Notes under the pieces: generated by a model
The model's database searches: none
What the model saw: the letters and a program-made list of their open reading frames with translations, nothing else
Told to the model about the DNA's origin: nothing
DNA from: CAZKUN01 sp964555935
Lineage (GTDB): Bacteria > Armatimonadota > Zipacnadia > Zipacnadales > VGFC01
DNA length: 64,000 bases
Direction: 5' to 3'
Assembly: GCA_964555935.1 (NCBI GenBank)
Contig: CAZKUN010000003.1
Location: forward strand, 1 to 64,000
Shown here: in pieces, positions 17,602 to 26,468 of the stretch
Layout: the number at the start of each line of letters is the position of its first letter
Position numbering within the stretch: the stretch's first letter is position 1
Program-made: the position numbers and the translations under genes

Positions 17602-19011
17602 CTAGATCCGCTCCTGACCACCGACGACGAGTTCTTTCACCCGCATGTACGGGCCGCCCCCGTTGGTGTGCATCGACTGGCCGTTCTTCCCGCACATGCC
17701 GCCCATGGTCAACATCTCAAACTCCTCCGTGACGCCATCGACGTCGCGGAGCGTGTCCAGGATCATCCCCGCGACAGAGACATCCCGCAACTGTTCGCAG
17801 ATCTGCCCATTGCGGATCAGGCGCGCTCGGCCCGCGTGGCACGTGTACTGACCCTTCGCCGTCATCACGTAACCCCACTCGCCGCCCTCAAGCAACACCC
17901 CTTGATCGATGCCCTTGGCGAGTTCCTCCAGCGTGGACGTTCCGGGCAGCACGATGGTGTTGCTCATGCGCACGATCGGCCGGGCGTTGTAGCCATCCGC
18001 GCGGCCGCTGCCATTGGGCGTAACTCCCATGCGCGCGGCCGTCTCGAGGCTGTGCATGTAGCCCTTCAGCACTCCATCCTCAATCAGCGTCCGGCGCTCG
18101 CCCGGCGTCCCTTCGGAATCGTACTTATACGAGCCCCACGAGCCGGGGATCGTCGCGTCGTCCACAACCGTCACGAGTTCCGACGCGACCGGTTCGTCCA
18201 GTTTCCCCGCCAGGATCGAATCACCGCCGAGAACCAGGTCGGCCTCGGCGTTGTGCCCCAACGCCTCGTGGATGAACACGCCTACGATGCTCGGATGAAC
18301 GATGACGGGGAACTTGCCCGACGGCGCGCGCTCAGCGGTCAGTAGCATCAGAGCCGTATCGGCCGCCTCGGTGCCAAGGGCTGCCGGGTCGATGGCCTCG
18401 ACGATCTCGAATCCGCCGAGTCCGCACTTGTGCTCGTACGCCTTCTGCCGGATGTCACCATCCGCCACCGTGATGCCCACGTGGACCAACGCGCGGATGA
18501 GGGTGCTGTCAATGTCAGCCCCGTTGCTGTTGGCGACGATCTCGCGCTTGACGGTGTCGCGGTAACTTGCCTGCGTGTTGGTGGCCTTGTCGCCGGCCCG
18601 CCCAAGGGCGGATGTCTCAAGCGCCGTCGCGACAGCCATCTTCTGTTCGATGGAGACGCTACGCGGGTCTTGATCGTGAGGGCACGCGTATTCGTCCGAG
18701 AACGCTTCCAACTCGGCCATCACGCCCGGCTCCGCGATGCGCGCCTGGGATGCCTTGGCCATGTCGAGCGCTGTCTCAAGACAACGTTTCAGGCCCGCGC
18801 GATCGACCTCGCTCGTGCAGGAGAAGCCCCACGCGCCCTCGACGAGAACGCGTATCCCAACGCCGAGCGAATCGCTCTGGCTGAGCGCGTCCGTCTTGCC
18901 GTCCTGGCGTCGCAGGCTCGTGCCCCACTGCTCCACCGCCCTCGCATCGGCGAATGCCGCGCCGGCCCGCGTCGCCTCATCAACCACCCAACGCAGAGCG
19001 TCTCTCATCAT
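17602..19011 (-). CDS. tldD: TldD metalloprotease subunit
   Basis: A 469-residue TldD. The zinc site is HEALGH with His248, Glu249 and His253, and a late GGMCGKNGQ supplies the conserved Cys ligand. SWGSYKYDSEGTPG and the final GGGPYMRVKELVVGG are also diagnostic. The start overlaps the stop of the upstream permease gene by one base (TGATG) behind GGGAGG, so it is translationally coupled to the exporter. With TldE it should form a cytoplasmic protease acting on small or unfolded peptides. Confidence 0.93.
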   Translation of the reverse strand: MMRDALRWVVDEATRAGAAFADARAVEQWGTSLRRQDGKTDALSQSDSLGVGIRVLVEGAWGFSCTSEVDRAGLKRCLETALDMAKASQARIAEPGVMAELEAFSDEYACPHDQDPRSVSIEQKMAVATALETSALGRAGDKATNTQASYRDTVKREIVANSNGADIDSTLIRALVHVGITVADGDIRQKAYEHKCGLGGFEIVEAIDPAALGTEAADTALMLLTAERAPSGKFPVIVHPSIVGVFIHEALGHNAEADLVLGGDSILAGKLDEPVASELVTVVDDATIPGSWGSYKYDSEGTPGERRTLIEDGVLKGYMHSLETAARMGVTPNGSGRADGYNARPIVRMSNTIVLPGTSTLEELAKGIDQGVLLEGGEWGYVMTAKGQYTCHAGRARLIRNGQICEQLRDVSVAGMILDTLRDVDGVTEEFEMLTMGGMCGKNGQSMHTNGGGPYMRVKELVVGGQERI

Positions 19012-20642
19012 CAGCCTCCCCCACGGCTTGGCGGTTGCGGCGGGGCCGCCGTGGGCGCCGCCGGGGCATCGCCTCGTAGCGCCGCCAAGTGATTCCGAGC
19101 TTGGTCGGCCATCGCCCCGACCTGCCGGAGCACGTTGACGACGTCGGAGTCCTTAGGCTCAATCGGGGCCAATTCGGCCGCGATCCCAGCGCACAGACTC
19201 ACCACCTCATCATACGCCGCGATCGCCTTGTCGGGTTGGCTGATCGGTGGGTCGCGATACAACGCCCCGAGTTGCATCAGCACGGCCGGGCGATCATCCC
19301 TGCTTACGGCCACCACGAGCGTCTCAAGAGCCGACACGGCCTCAGCGTGACGCTCTTGCTCCACCAGATACCGCGCAAAGTTGGTACCAACATCCAGCGC
19401 CGGGACGCTCGAGCCATGCTGCCTGATCAGCGCGACGGCGATTGCGTCAGCCGCGACGGGATCCCCGCCCGTCCGATAGGCGTGGAACAGTTTCTCCATC
19501 CCGAGCGGGACGAACGGACTGTCAGGGTGGTCGGCCACGAGCAGTTCAAGGCACTTGACACCCATGCGGAACTGCTCGGACTCCCCGGTCTCTGATGAAT
19601 CAGAACTGAGCCACCCGCCCAACTGGAAGAGCGCGTTATCCGTCCACCGACCGTTCGACGGGCCAAAGGCCACGATCTTCATCTGCTCCTGCTCGTAATA
19701 CCGCCCGTCCGCGACGAAGTTGTCCGGGTCGGTGGGCAGGCTGGTCCAGGGCGCGCGGTACGCGATGAATCGCGCAAACGACGGCCCAAACAGGTGCGCG
19801 ACGGGGATTGGCCCGTAGCACTGGAAGGCTTGTTTGAGCCCCAGCCGCGAGCGATTGCCAAGCGCCTCCTCCTGGCTGATGCCCCAGTGCACCTTGTAGG
19901 CCGCGCCGCTGCCGATATAGATGACCACGGCCAGACCCACGGCAAGCGCCGCCCGCGAGATCCGGCGCAGGTTCCACTGCCCGGCCGGTCGAGCGCCGGC
20001 TCGCGACGCAACGTACACAAGCAGCATCGCAACCACCAGCATCGCGGCTTTACCGATCCACCACGCCGTGAAGGCACTGTCAAGCTGCTTGACCGATCGC
20101 GCGTATCCCGCCAAGTTGATGATGGGGTTGAGCTGCCCGCCAAAACCAACGTCGAGCGCCCAGAACGCTCCGGCCGCGATGAACCCGAGCGTGGGGCTGC
20201 GCCAGGCTGCCGACACGGCCACCGCCAACGCTGTTAGCAGCGCCATCGAGACAACGGCTGCGGCCAACGCGAGCTTTACGTCGAACTCCTTGTCCATCAC
20301 CTCGCGGAGGTAGACCGCCAGGAGCGCTTGCAGGGCCAGTACGCCCGCGCCGGCGAGCCCCATCCGAACCGTCACGATGGCGCGGAACGACACGGGCCGG
20401 GTGAGGACTGTTTCGAGCGTGTTGTACTGGTACTCCGGTCGGAGGAGAGAGGACCCGACGAACGCCATCACCAACGACCCCAACAGCTCCAGCACGAGGA
20501 TAGGCGTGTAGTCCCGAATCATCGATGTCATCGCCATAAGCGCGAATAACACCAGCATTGTTGAGGCAACAGGCACCACCAGCATCCAGGGCCCGAGCCC
20601 CGCGCAGATCCGCGCGTTGTAGCGCAAGAAGTGACGGTACAT
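19011..20642 (-). CDS. ABC-2 type permease with C-terminal helical-repeat domain
   Basis: A 543-residue protein. The N-terminal half has about six membrane segments, starting with PWMLVVPVASTMLVLFALMA, and a LNPIINLAGYARSVKQLD loop typical of ABC-2 exporter permeases. From about residue 265 it continues as a large soluble region. That region includes ADHPDSPFVPLGMEKLFHAY and ARYLVEQERHAEAVSALETL, spaced like TPR helices, and ends in a Pro/Ala-rich tail. This fusion is unusual for a permease. The start overlaps the stop of the previous permease by one base (TGATG). It should pair with the permease at 20642-21946 and the ATPase at 21927-22826. Confidence 0.8.
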   Translation of the reverse strand: MYRHFLRYNARICAGLGPWMLVVPVASTMLVLFALMAMTSMIRDYTPILVLELLGSLVMAFVGSSLLRPEYQYNTLETVLTRPVSFRAIVTVRMGLAGAGVLALQALLAVYLREVMDKEFDVKLALAAAVVSMALLTALAVAVSAAWRSPTLGFIAAGAFWALDVGFGGQLNPIINLAGYARSVKQLDSAFTAWWIGKAAMLVVAMLLVYVASRAGARPAGQWNLRRISRAALAVGLAVVIYIGSGAAYKVHWGISQEEALGNRSRLGLKQAFQCYGPIPVAHLFGPSFARFIAYRAPWTSLPTDPDNFVADGRYYEQEQMKIVAFGPSNGRWTDNALFQLGGWLSSDSSETGESEQFRMGVKCLELLVADHPDSPFVPLGMEKLFHAYRTGGDPVAADAIAVALIRQHGSSVPALDVGTNFARYLVEQERHAEAVSALETLVVAVSRDDRPAVLMQLGALYRDPPISQPDKAIAAYDEVVSLCAGIAAELAPIEPKDSDVVNVLRQVGAMADQARNHLAALRGDAPAAPTAAPPQPPSRGGG

Positions 20643-21946
20643 CAGATTCGCTCCACACCGACGCCCGGCGGAACCGGAACGGTCATTGCCTGTTCGATGG
20701 CCGCCATAACCGCCGGCACGTGGGCTAGACCATCGAACGAGAACGTGCTTACCTGGCGGCGTCCCCTGTCGGTTACGTAGATCTCGGGCACGGACCCGAG
20801 TTCAAAGACCTCCGATATTGGCGAGCACTCCTTGAGTTTCGGATCAAAATGCGTTCCCGTGTCGGTCACCATGGGGAACGGGTAGCGGCCCTCTCTCGCG
20901 ACGTGCGGTGAGATGGCGTGGTCGTCCGCGAGACAGATGGCGACACACGCCACCTGCTCGGCTTGCGCGCCCTCGGCGATCTCTTTCAGACTCTCGAGCA
21001 CCATCACCGAGTCGGGGACATGCGGCGACCAGAAGGCGAAGACCAGCACCTTGCCGTCAGCCTGCGACGTCCGCCAGAGATCGCCGTGCTGATCCGGGAA
21101 CCACACGCCCGGCGCCTTCGGCGATACCTCGGCGTACTGCGAGGCTATCTGCAGTGCGAACGGGTCCATGCGTAGCGGCTTGTCGTGGCTTGCTCCGACC
21201 TGACACCACGCGCCGATCAGGCCCACCAGCAGTAGCACCACCGCGCCGACCGGCGCCAGGATTCCGGCGCGACGCTCGCTGCCGGCCAGTTCCTGGCGGC
21301 GTCTCAGAGCTGCCGTTCCCACGATGACCGCCAGCGCGAGCGAGGCGTATATGGGCCAGTTCTGCGTGAGCGTGAAGTTGAACACGCGGGCGAGGAAGTC
21401 TCCCCAGAGCAAAACGAACAGCCAGTAGACCATGATCACCGCGGCGGCCAACATGTTCCGGGCCAGCGACACGCCGCAGTAGCCTAGCGCCGTGATGAAG
21501 AGCAGCGGCACGATGCCCCGCGTGAAGGCGTGGATGAGAGTCAGCGGCGAAGCGAACTTCCCCGATAACACGAGCGGCGCCAGAAGCCCGCACGTGATGA
21601 CCAACAGATACGCGAACAGCGCCACGGCATAGATGCCCAGGAAGCGCCCCATGAACAGCGCGTGGGCCGGGAAGGGGCGGGAGTCGACGACATCCCCGGC
21701 GCCGACCGCGTCATCGCGCCTGGCCGCTCCGGCAATGAACACCAGCGAGAGCGGCACCAGCAGCATAGAGCACCCGAACATCGACGCCCGGACGCCGGCC
21801 ACGACGCCCAAGTGCTGTTGCGACGCCGCGTCGATGAACGCCAGCGCGCAGACGCCGACGATCACCGACAGACCACTAGGCCCTCGGAGCGTCATTCGGA
21901 ATTCATGGTAGGCGAGCGCCCCGACGCTAAGAAGCGTCGCTCTCAC
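20642..21946 (-). CDS. ABC-2 type permease fused to a thioredoxin-like domain lacking cysteines
   Basis: The start is uncertain: GTG 21946 gives about 434 residues with a short leader before the first membrane segment, while ATG 21979 is also in frame. Six to seven membrane segments are followed from about residue 285 by a redoxin-like domain: VLVFAFWSPHVPDSVMVLES, VACVAICLADDH and a cis-Pro-like SVPEIYVTDRGR. The CxxC of TlpA/ResA is replaced by SPHV, so it is unlikely to be a redox enzyme. The domain may be a binding module for substrate or partner. The gene overlaps the ATPase gene by 20 bp (53 bp with the longer start) and abuts the next permease. Confidence 0.78.
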   Translation of the reverse strand: MRATLLSVGALAYHEFRMTLRGPSGLSVIVGVCALAFIDAASQQHLGVVAGVRASMFGCSMLLVPLSLVFIAGAARRDDAVGAGDVVDSRPFPAHALFMGRFLGIYAVALFAYLLVITCGLLAPLVLSGKFASPLTLIHAFTRGIVPLLFITALGYCGVSLARNMLAAAVIMVYWLFVLLWGDFLARVFNFTLTQNWPIYASLALAVIVGTAALRRRQELAGSERRAGILAPVGAVVLLLVGLIGAWCQVGASHDKPLRMDPFALQIASQYAEVSPKAPGVWFPDQHGDLWRTSQADGKVLVFAFWSPHVPDSVMVLESLKEIAEGAQAEQVACVAICLADDHAISPHVAREGRYPFPMVTDTGTHFDPKLKECSPISEVFELGSVPEIYVTDRGRRQVSTFSFDGLAHVPAVMAAIEQAMTVPVPPGVGVERI

Positions 21947-22826
21947 TCGCGGCCAGTCCCATGATGTCAAGATAGGCATCCTCCAACGTCGGCTCGACCT
22001 GATGCGCTTCGGCGCCCGTGACCTCTTCGGCCACGATGCGAATGCGCATATTGTCCCCGGCTCGGTACACTCCCGTGAAAACATACTGCTCTTTCATCTC
22101 GTGCAGTCGCTCGCGGGAGACCTCGGCCTCCCACACGCGCCCGTGAGTGCGCTCGACGAGTTCGTCGATGGTGCCCGTGAAGAGCACGTCGCCGAAGCGC
22201 AGGATCACCAACGCATCCGCGGTCGCCTCAACGTCCGCGACGATGTGGGTCGATAGAATGATGACGCGGTCGCCACCTAGCTCGGCCAGCAGACTGCGAA
22301 TCCGAATCCGCTCCTCCGGGTCCAAGCCCGCCGTTGGCTCGTCGATGATGAGGAGCTGCGGCGACGTCAACAGCGCCTGCGCGATGCCGAGCCGCTGCCT
22401 CATGCCGCCGGAAAGAGTGCCCACCTTCCGCTTGCGGAAATGGCCCATGTTGGACTGTTCCATCACCCGCTCGCAGGCTTCCTTGCGTTCCTTGGCGTTC
22501 GACATTTCGCTGAGCAGACCCATGTAGTCGAGTTGCTCCTCGACCGACAACGATGGGTAGAGCCCGAAGTCCTGAGGCAGGTACCCGAGCAGGCGTCGCA
22601 CCTGCTTGCGGTGTTTCCGGATATCGTTGTCGTCGATGGTGGCCGTGCCTGATGTCGGCTCAAGCAGCGTGGCCAGCATTCTCATGAAGGTGGTCTTGCC
22701 CGACCCGTTCGGGCCCAGCAACGCGAAGACGCCGTTCTCGATGGACAAGTCCATCGGCCTCACGGCCTCGACGCCACCCGGATACGTTTTGGAAAGCCCC
22801 GACACTTCAATCCGCAGAGCGATCAC
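21927..22826 (-). CDS. ABC transporter ATPase, ABC-2 exporter type
   Basis: The GTG at 22826 gives a 299-residue ATPase beginning MIALRIEVSGLSKTYPGG; upstream in-frame sequence belongs to the preceding gene. Walker A is LLGPNGSGKTTFM, the signature is LSGGMRQRLGIAQAL, and Walker B is LLIIDEPTAGLDPEE. The Q-loop region LGYLPQDFGLYPSLSVEEQL is typical of the multidrug/antibiotic exporter branch. Its start overlaps the NHL-repeat gene by 20 bp. It should power the two permeases that follow. Confidence 0.93.
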   Translation of the reverse strand: MIALRIEVSGLSKTYPGGVEAVRPMDLSIENGVFALLGPNGSGKTTFMRMLATLLEPTSGTATIDDNDIRKHRKQVRRLLGYLPQDFGLYPSLSVEEQLDYMGLLSEMSNAKERKEACERVMEQSNMGHFRKRKVGTLSGGMRQRLGIAQALLTSPQLLIIDEPTAGLDPEERIRIRSLLAELGGDRVIILSTHIVADVEATADALVILRFGDVLFTGTIDELVERTHGRVWEAEVSRERLHEMKEQYVFTGVYRAGDNMRIRIVAEEVTGAEAHQVEPTLEDAYLDIMGLAASESDAS

Positions 22827-24177
22827 CGTCCCTTCGGGGGCGTTGCCCCGGACCGCGTCCACCGCCGCCTTTGCCACCTTTACCGCCCTTGCCACCTCCG
22901 CCGCCGCTTGGCCTGCCGCCCCAGCGCGGGTCTGGTTCAGGCGTCGGAGGCGGCGTGGCCCAATCCGGCGGGATCTCAAGCGTTCGGATGCAATTGTTGC
23001 CGAAGTCGGCGACATAGGCCGTCCACCCGCGCGCGACCACCGCGCATGGGGTGGTGAATAGAGCCGAGCTGCCGTTGCCGTCCTTGGTGCCGGGCATCCC
23101 GCCACCCTCGGGCATGATCCCCGCCAGCAGCGTGCTCTTGCCGGAGGCATTGACCGCAAACACAGCATGCCAGTGCGTGTCGACAACGATCAGACTGCCG
23201 TCCGGAAGTCGGTCAATGCCCGCCGGCTGCGTCGGCACGTGGCCGGTCAAGGAGATCGGTGCGGCCGCCCCGCGCACCGCCTCGAGCAGAGACTCACCCT
23301 CGAGATCCGCCACGATCGTGGGGCCGGTATACAAGGTCGCCGACAACAGTTCGTGGGGAGAACCAAGCACCCCCGTAGGGGCGGTCGTCTGGGTCGTCTC
23401 CGTTGTGACGGTCCCGTTCATGACGCGGCGAATCGCGTGGTTCCCCAGATCGGCGACGAGCAGCGCACCTATGCCCGTGACGCTGACATCAACGGGGTAC
23501 ATCAGCACTGCCTCCGCCACCGGCCCATCGCGGTATCCACCCTCCTCGATCCCGAACTCGTCCGCGGGAGTACTCGTGCCGGCGACGGTGGTGACCACTC
23601 CGTCCTTCAGCATCCGGATGCGATGGTTGCCCGTATCAGCTATGCAAACGGCGCCATCCGCACGGACATCCAGCCCCGCCGGGCTGAAGAACTGTGCTTG
23701 CTCGGCCGGACCATCGACATACCCGCCCTGCAGGGAATCGGTCGGTCCGGACCCGGCGGCCGTCGTCACAGCGCCATCCGGCGTAATGTGGCGGATGCGG
23801 TGGTTTCGACTGTCGGAGACATATAGCGAGCCATCGGGTGCAAGCGCGATGCCCGATGGGCCGTTGAACTTGGCATCCCACCCCGCGCCGTCGACATGCC
23901 CTGGCGCCGACCACCCGGCCAGCGTTCCCACCGTCACGCGTTCGAGCCCGATGGGCGGATCCGCCGCGCCCTCCATGCCGCCGCCCTTCATGTCCCCCTC
24001 GGGACCCGGTTTCTTGCCTAGGAGACCCTTCGTGTAGACGAAGAGCACCGCACCCAGTGCGAGGATGAGGACGATGGCTGTGATGACCGGATTGACTTGT
24101 TTCTTCACAGTGCGCGCGGTCCTGTCTTGGCTACGCTGGCGCTCATCCGCCGAGCGCGGCGATGTATCTTCCGGCAA
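22807..24177 (-). CDS. Membrane-anchored NHL-repeat beta-propeller protein with Gly-rich tail
   Basis: A 456-residue protein. A basic N-terminus precedes one membrane segment (NPVITAIVLILALGAVLFVY, ~29-48). The rest is a six-blade-type NHL propeller with repeats such as GPSGIALAPDGSLYVSDSRN, DVRADGAVCIADTGNHRIR and YVADFGNNCIRTLE. It ends in a Pro/Gly/Lys/Arg-rich low-complexity tail of about 55 residues. The propeller should be extracytoplasmic. NHL propellers bind ligands or proteins. It overlaps both neighbours in the operon, 35 bp upstream and 20 bp downstream. Confidence 0.85.
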   Translation of the reverse strand: MPEDTSPRSADERQRSQDRTARTVKKQVNPVITAIVLILALGAVLFVYTKGLLGKKPGPEGDMKGGGMEGAADPPIGLERVTVGTLAGWSAPGHVDGAGWDAKFNGPSGIALAPDGSLYVSDSRNHRIRHITPDGAVTTAAGSGPTDSLQGGYVDGPAEQAQFFSPAGLDVRADGAVCIADTGNHRIRMLKDGVVTTVAGTSTPADEFGIEEGGYRDGPVAEAVLMYPVDVSVTGIGALLVADLGNHAIRRVMNGTVTTETTQTTAPTGVLGSPHELLSATLYTGPTIVADLEGESLLEAVRGAAAPISLTGHVPTQPAGIDRLPDGSLIVVDTHWHAVFAVNASGKSTLLAGIMPEGGGMPGTKDGNGSSALFTTPCAVVARGWTAYVADFGNNCIRTLEIPPDWATPPPTPEPDPRWGGRPSGGGGGKGGKGGKGGGGRGPGQRPRRDGDRSAD

Positions 24178-25222
24178 GCGTCAAGGGCAGCTTGACAATC
24201 CCGCCCTCGCTGGCCTCGTAGAGGAAACGCCCTTGCACCACGAGTTCGTGTCCGCTGGCCCGGAACTTCCCGATCAGGCGTGGCGGCGCCAGCTCATTTG
24301 GAACGGCCCACGTGCCGCCGGGCGCGGTGTAGTAGACCTTGCCCTCGTGGACCGCGAGTTCGCCGTTCACCGGCAGCCAATCCGTCAGCGTTTCGGATTC
24401 GCCCGTGGTAATGTCCATCCGCTCGACGCACCGGTATTTGAGCGGCGCGCCGCCGTCTTGAGATGGGCTCGTGTAGTGCAATGCGGTACCAACGAGAACC
24501 GCATCATTCGCATTCGAGCGTTGTGTCAACAGCGTCTCGGTCTGCCCTCGGTTCACCGGCGTGGAGCGTATGGCCGTCCAGCCCCTCATGCCGCTGATCC
24601 CCGTGCGCTCCAGCCAATAGACCCGGTCTCCCTTCGTCCCCAGCAGCTTGCCCCTGAAGCCTTCGGGGCCGCTCTCGATGACCGCGATCGACGTGGGCGC
24701 CGCGCCGCCGGTGGTGCCGTATATCGTCGTCCGCGGGCTGACGGCTGGGATGTGGGCGACACGCGGCGTCAGCGAGCCTCGCGTCTCGGTCCAGTACACC
24801 GTGCCATCGCTCTCGGCCAAGCCGGCGGGCTGGCTGAGCCCCTGAGACAACACGACCGGTTGCCCGCCTGAGCGAGGGATGGACAGAACCGCGCCGGTGG
24901 TGCCGTCGGTCTCGATCGCGATGACCTTGTCCCCGGCAAGCGCGATGTCAGTGATGTGGGGCTCCGAGTAGAGACAGACGGCCGTGTCCGCGCCCTTTGC
25001 CAACACGTACACTGTTCCGCCGGGCGCCGCCGGTGGCGCGTCGGGGGCGTCGGGGGAAGGTGGCGCGACCTCAACCCACGCAAATCCGTCGCCGTCACCG
25101 ATCATCGAGGTGATGGCCTGCGTGGTCGGGTGCACGGACTGGGGTCGTCCGCCACGCACGTACCCGACAGCGCCGAGCAGCGTGAGAATCAGGATGAGGG
25201 GAATGATTGTCTTCGTGGCCAT
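24143..25222 (-). CDS. Secreted or anchored beta-propeller-like protein
   Basis: A 359-residue protein with an N-terminal hydrophobic segment (IIPLILILTLLGAVGYV) that is either a signal peptide or an anchor. The body repeats a strand-rich pattern, for example GGTVYVLAKGADTAVCLYSE, DKVIAIETDGTTGAVLSIPR, DGTVYWTETRGS and GKVYYTAPGG, as in WD40/DUF5050-like propellers. No enzymatic motif is seen. It overlaps the next propeller gene by 35 bp, so the two are co-translated and probably work together on the outer side of the exporter. Confidence 0.78.
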   Translation of the reverse strand: MATKTIIPLILILTLLGAVGYVRGGRPQSVHPTTQAITSMIGDGDGFAWVEVAPPSPDAPDAPPAAPGGTVYVLAKGADTAVCLYSEPHITDIALAGDKVIAIETDGTTGAVLSIPRSGGQPVVLSQGLSQPAGLAESDGTVYWTETRGSLTPRVAHIPAVSPRTTIYGTTGGAAPTSIAVIESGPEGFRGKLLGTKGDRVYWLERTGISGMRGWTAIRSTPVNRGQTETLLTQRSNANDAVLVGTALHYTSPSQDGGAPLKYRCVERMDITTGESETLTDWLPVNGELAVHEGKVYYTAPGGTWAVPNELAPPRLIGKFRASGHELVVQGRFLYEASEGGIVKLPLTLAGRYIAALGG

Positions 25223-25283
25223 AAGCGCGAGAGTGGGGGTTCGAGGCGTGGATGCCTATGCCCTCCCCGCGCGCGAAGGGAAT

Positions 25284-26402
25284 TCATTCGGTCAAGAACA
25301 GGATGTCGTCGAGGACAAGACTCGCCTCCGCTTTGTCGTCGAGAAGCGCGTTGAACACGTCCGCCACGATCACCACGACGCGAAGTTGGTCCAAGTCGAG
25401 GGCGTCATTCTCGTCGTTGCGCGCGGGGTCAGGAGTGAAGTCCGCGAGCTTCATGTCTCGCGCCGCCCACTCGCCACCGGTCTCCACCTGACACTCGGAC
25501 TCATACCGCGATCCATCCCACTCCTCCAAGAGCACGTGGAGCCCGAGCGGCGCGGCGGGTTTGAGCCTCAGCCGGAGTGCCGTCGCGCGAGAGAGGTCAA
25601 CGTGGCCCAGCGGGACCACGGCGCCCGGCCACGCCAGCGCGCCGTTCGCTGAGAACCGGAATTTGATCCCCACTGCGCCAGGACCTTGCCCTTCGGCGCC
25701 GGGAACGTGCGTGATGCGCGACTGGCCCACTGCTAACAGGTGGAGCGCGCCGCCCGCGAACTCGTCCACCACGATCTTCCCCGGGCCTGTCTTGCCGCGA
25801 GAGGGAACATCCTGCACGCCAAAGCGAACGGCGTCGATATGGAATGTCTGCTCGCCTGTCTTCTGCCCGAAAATACTGCTCATCTCGCCGCCCATGTTGG
25901 TCAATTCCTGGATCGACAGGGACGTGATCTGGTCGGCGTCGAGGGCATCATTCTCATCGGTTGAGCCATCCTGGAGCTGGATGTCGGCGAGCGGCAGCTT
26001 GATGTGGCACCACTCGTTCGCAACGGTGGTCACGAAGGTGTGGTATGACGATCCGTCCGCCTCCGCGAGCGACAACACGATCGGGGCCTGCGCCGAGGTC
26101 TTCACGCTCATGGTGAGTGACCGAGCGCCAGCGACTTCGAGATCGACAAGGTCAATGCCAAGCGGCGCTCCGGCCTGAGCCGTGTAGGCGCATTGCAGCG
26201 CCCCATTGCCCTCGGAAACGTCGGCGGCCTCGGCCGTGATGGTCAGCGCCCCAGCGGTGCAGGTCCAGCCCGCGGTGTCGCCAGCCTCAAACTCAAGGGC
26301 GAGCGGCGCGTCGGCCAATGCCGGCCCTGCGGCGGCAGCCAATACGAGTGCAATTGTCATCACGGAGACACGTTCCCTCACGCGCGTGTAAGTGGCGATC
26401 AT
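25284..26402 (-). CDS. Secreted protein with two tandem carbohydrate-binding-like (CIA30/CBM-type) domains
   Basis: A 372-residue protein. A signal peptide ends at GPALADAP (cleavage near residue 30); an internal ATG at 26360 may be the true start. Two similar beta-sandwich domains follow, each ending with an acidic segment of the form NDENDALDLDQ or STDENDALDADQ followed by a strand. The first has ITSLSIQELTNM and HIDAVRFG; the second has LRVVVIVADVF and LVLDDILFL. This is the layout of CBM11/CIA30-like domains, but binding activity is not shown. It is the first gene of the exporter operon, divergent from the large secreted protein at 26469. Confidence 0.75.
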   Translation of the reverse strand: MIATYTRVRERVSVMTIALVLAAAAGPALADAPLALEFEAGDTAGWTCTAGALTITAEAADVSEGNGALQCAYTAQAGAPLGIDLVDLEVAGARSLTMSVKTSAQAPIVLSLAEADGSSYHTFVTTVANEWCHIKLPLADIQLQDGSTDENDALDADQITSLSIQELTNMGGEMSSIFGQKTGEQTFHIDAVRFGVQDVPSRGKTGPGKIVVDEFAGGALHLLAVGQSRITHVPGAEGQGPGAVGIKFRFSANGALAWPGAVVPLGHVDLSRATALRLRLKPAAPLGLHVLLEEWDGSRYESECQVETGGEWAARDMKLADFTPDPARNDENDALDLDQLRVVVIVADVFNALLDDKAEASLVLDDILFLTE

Positions 26403-26468
26403 TCAGAGTAGAGAACCCTTGGCAGGCAGCGGTGTTCCTCTTTACGTAGCATTCCGGCGAGTCAAGCC

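Noticed and set aside
22807..22980. Gly-rich tail of the NHL protein as a microcin-like precursor
   Set aside because: It lacks Ser and Cys residues for azole formation and is the C-terminus of an anchored propeller, so it looks like a linker.
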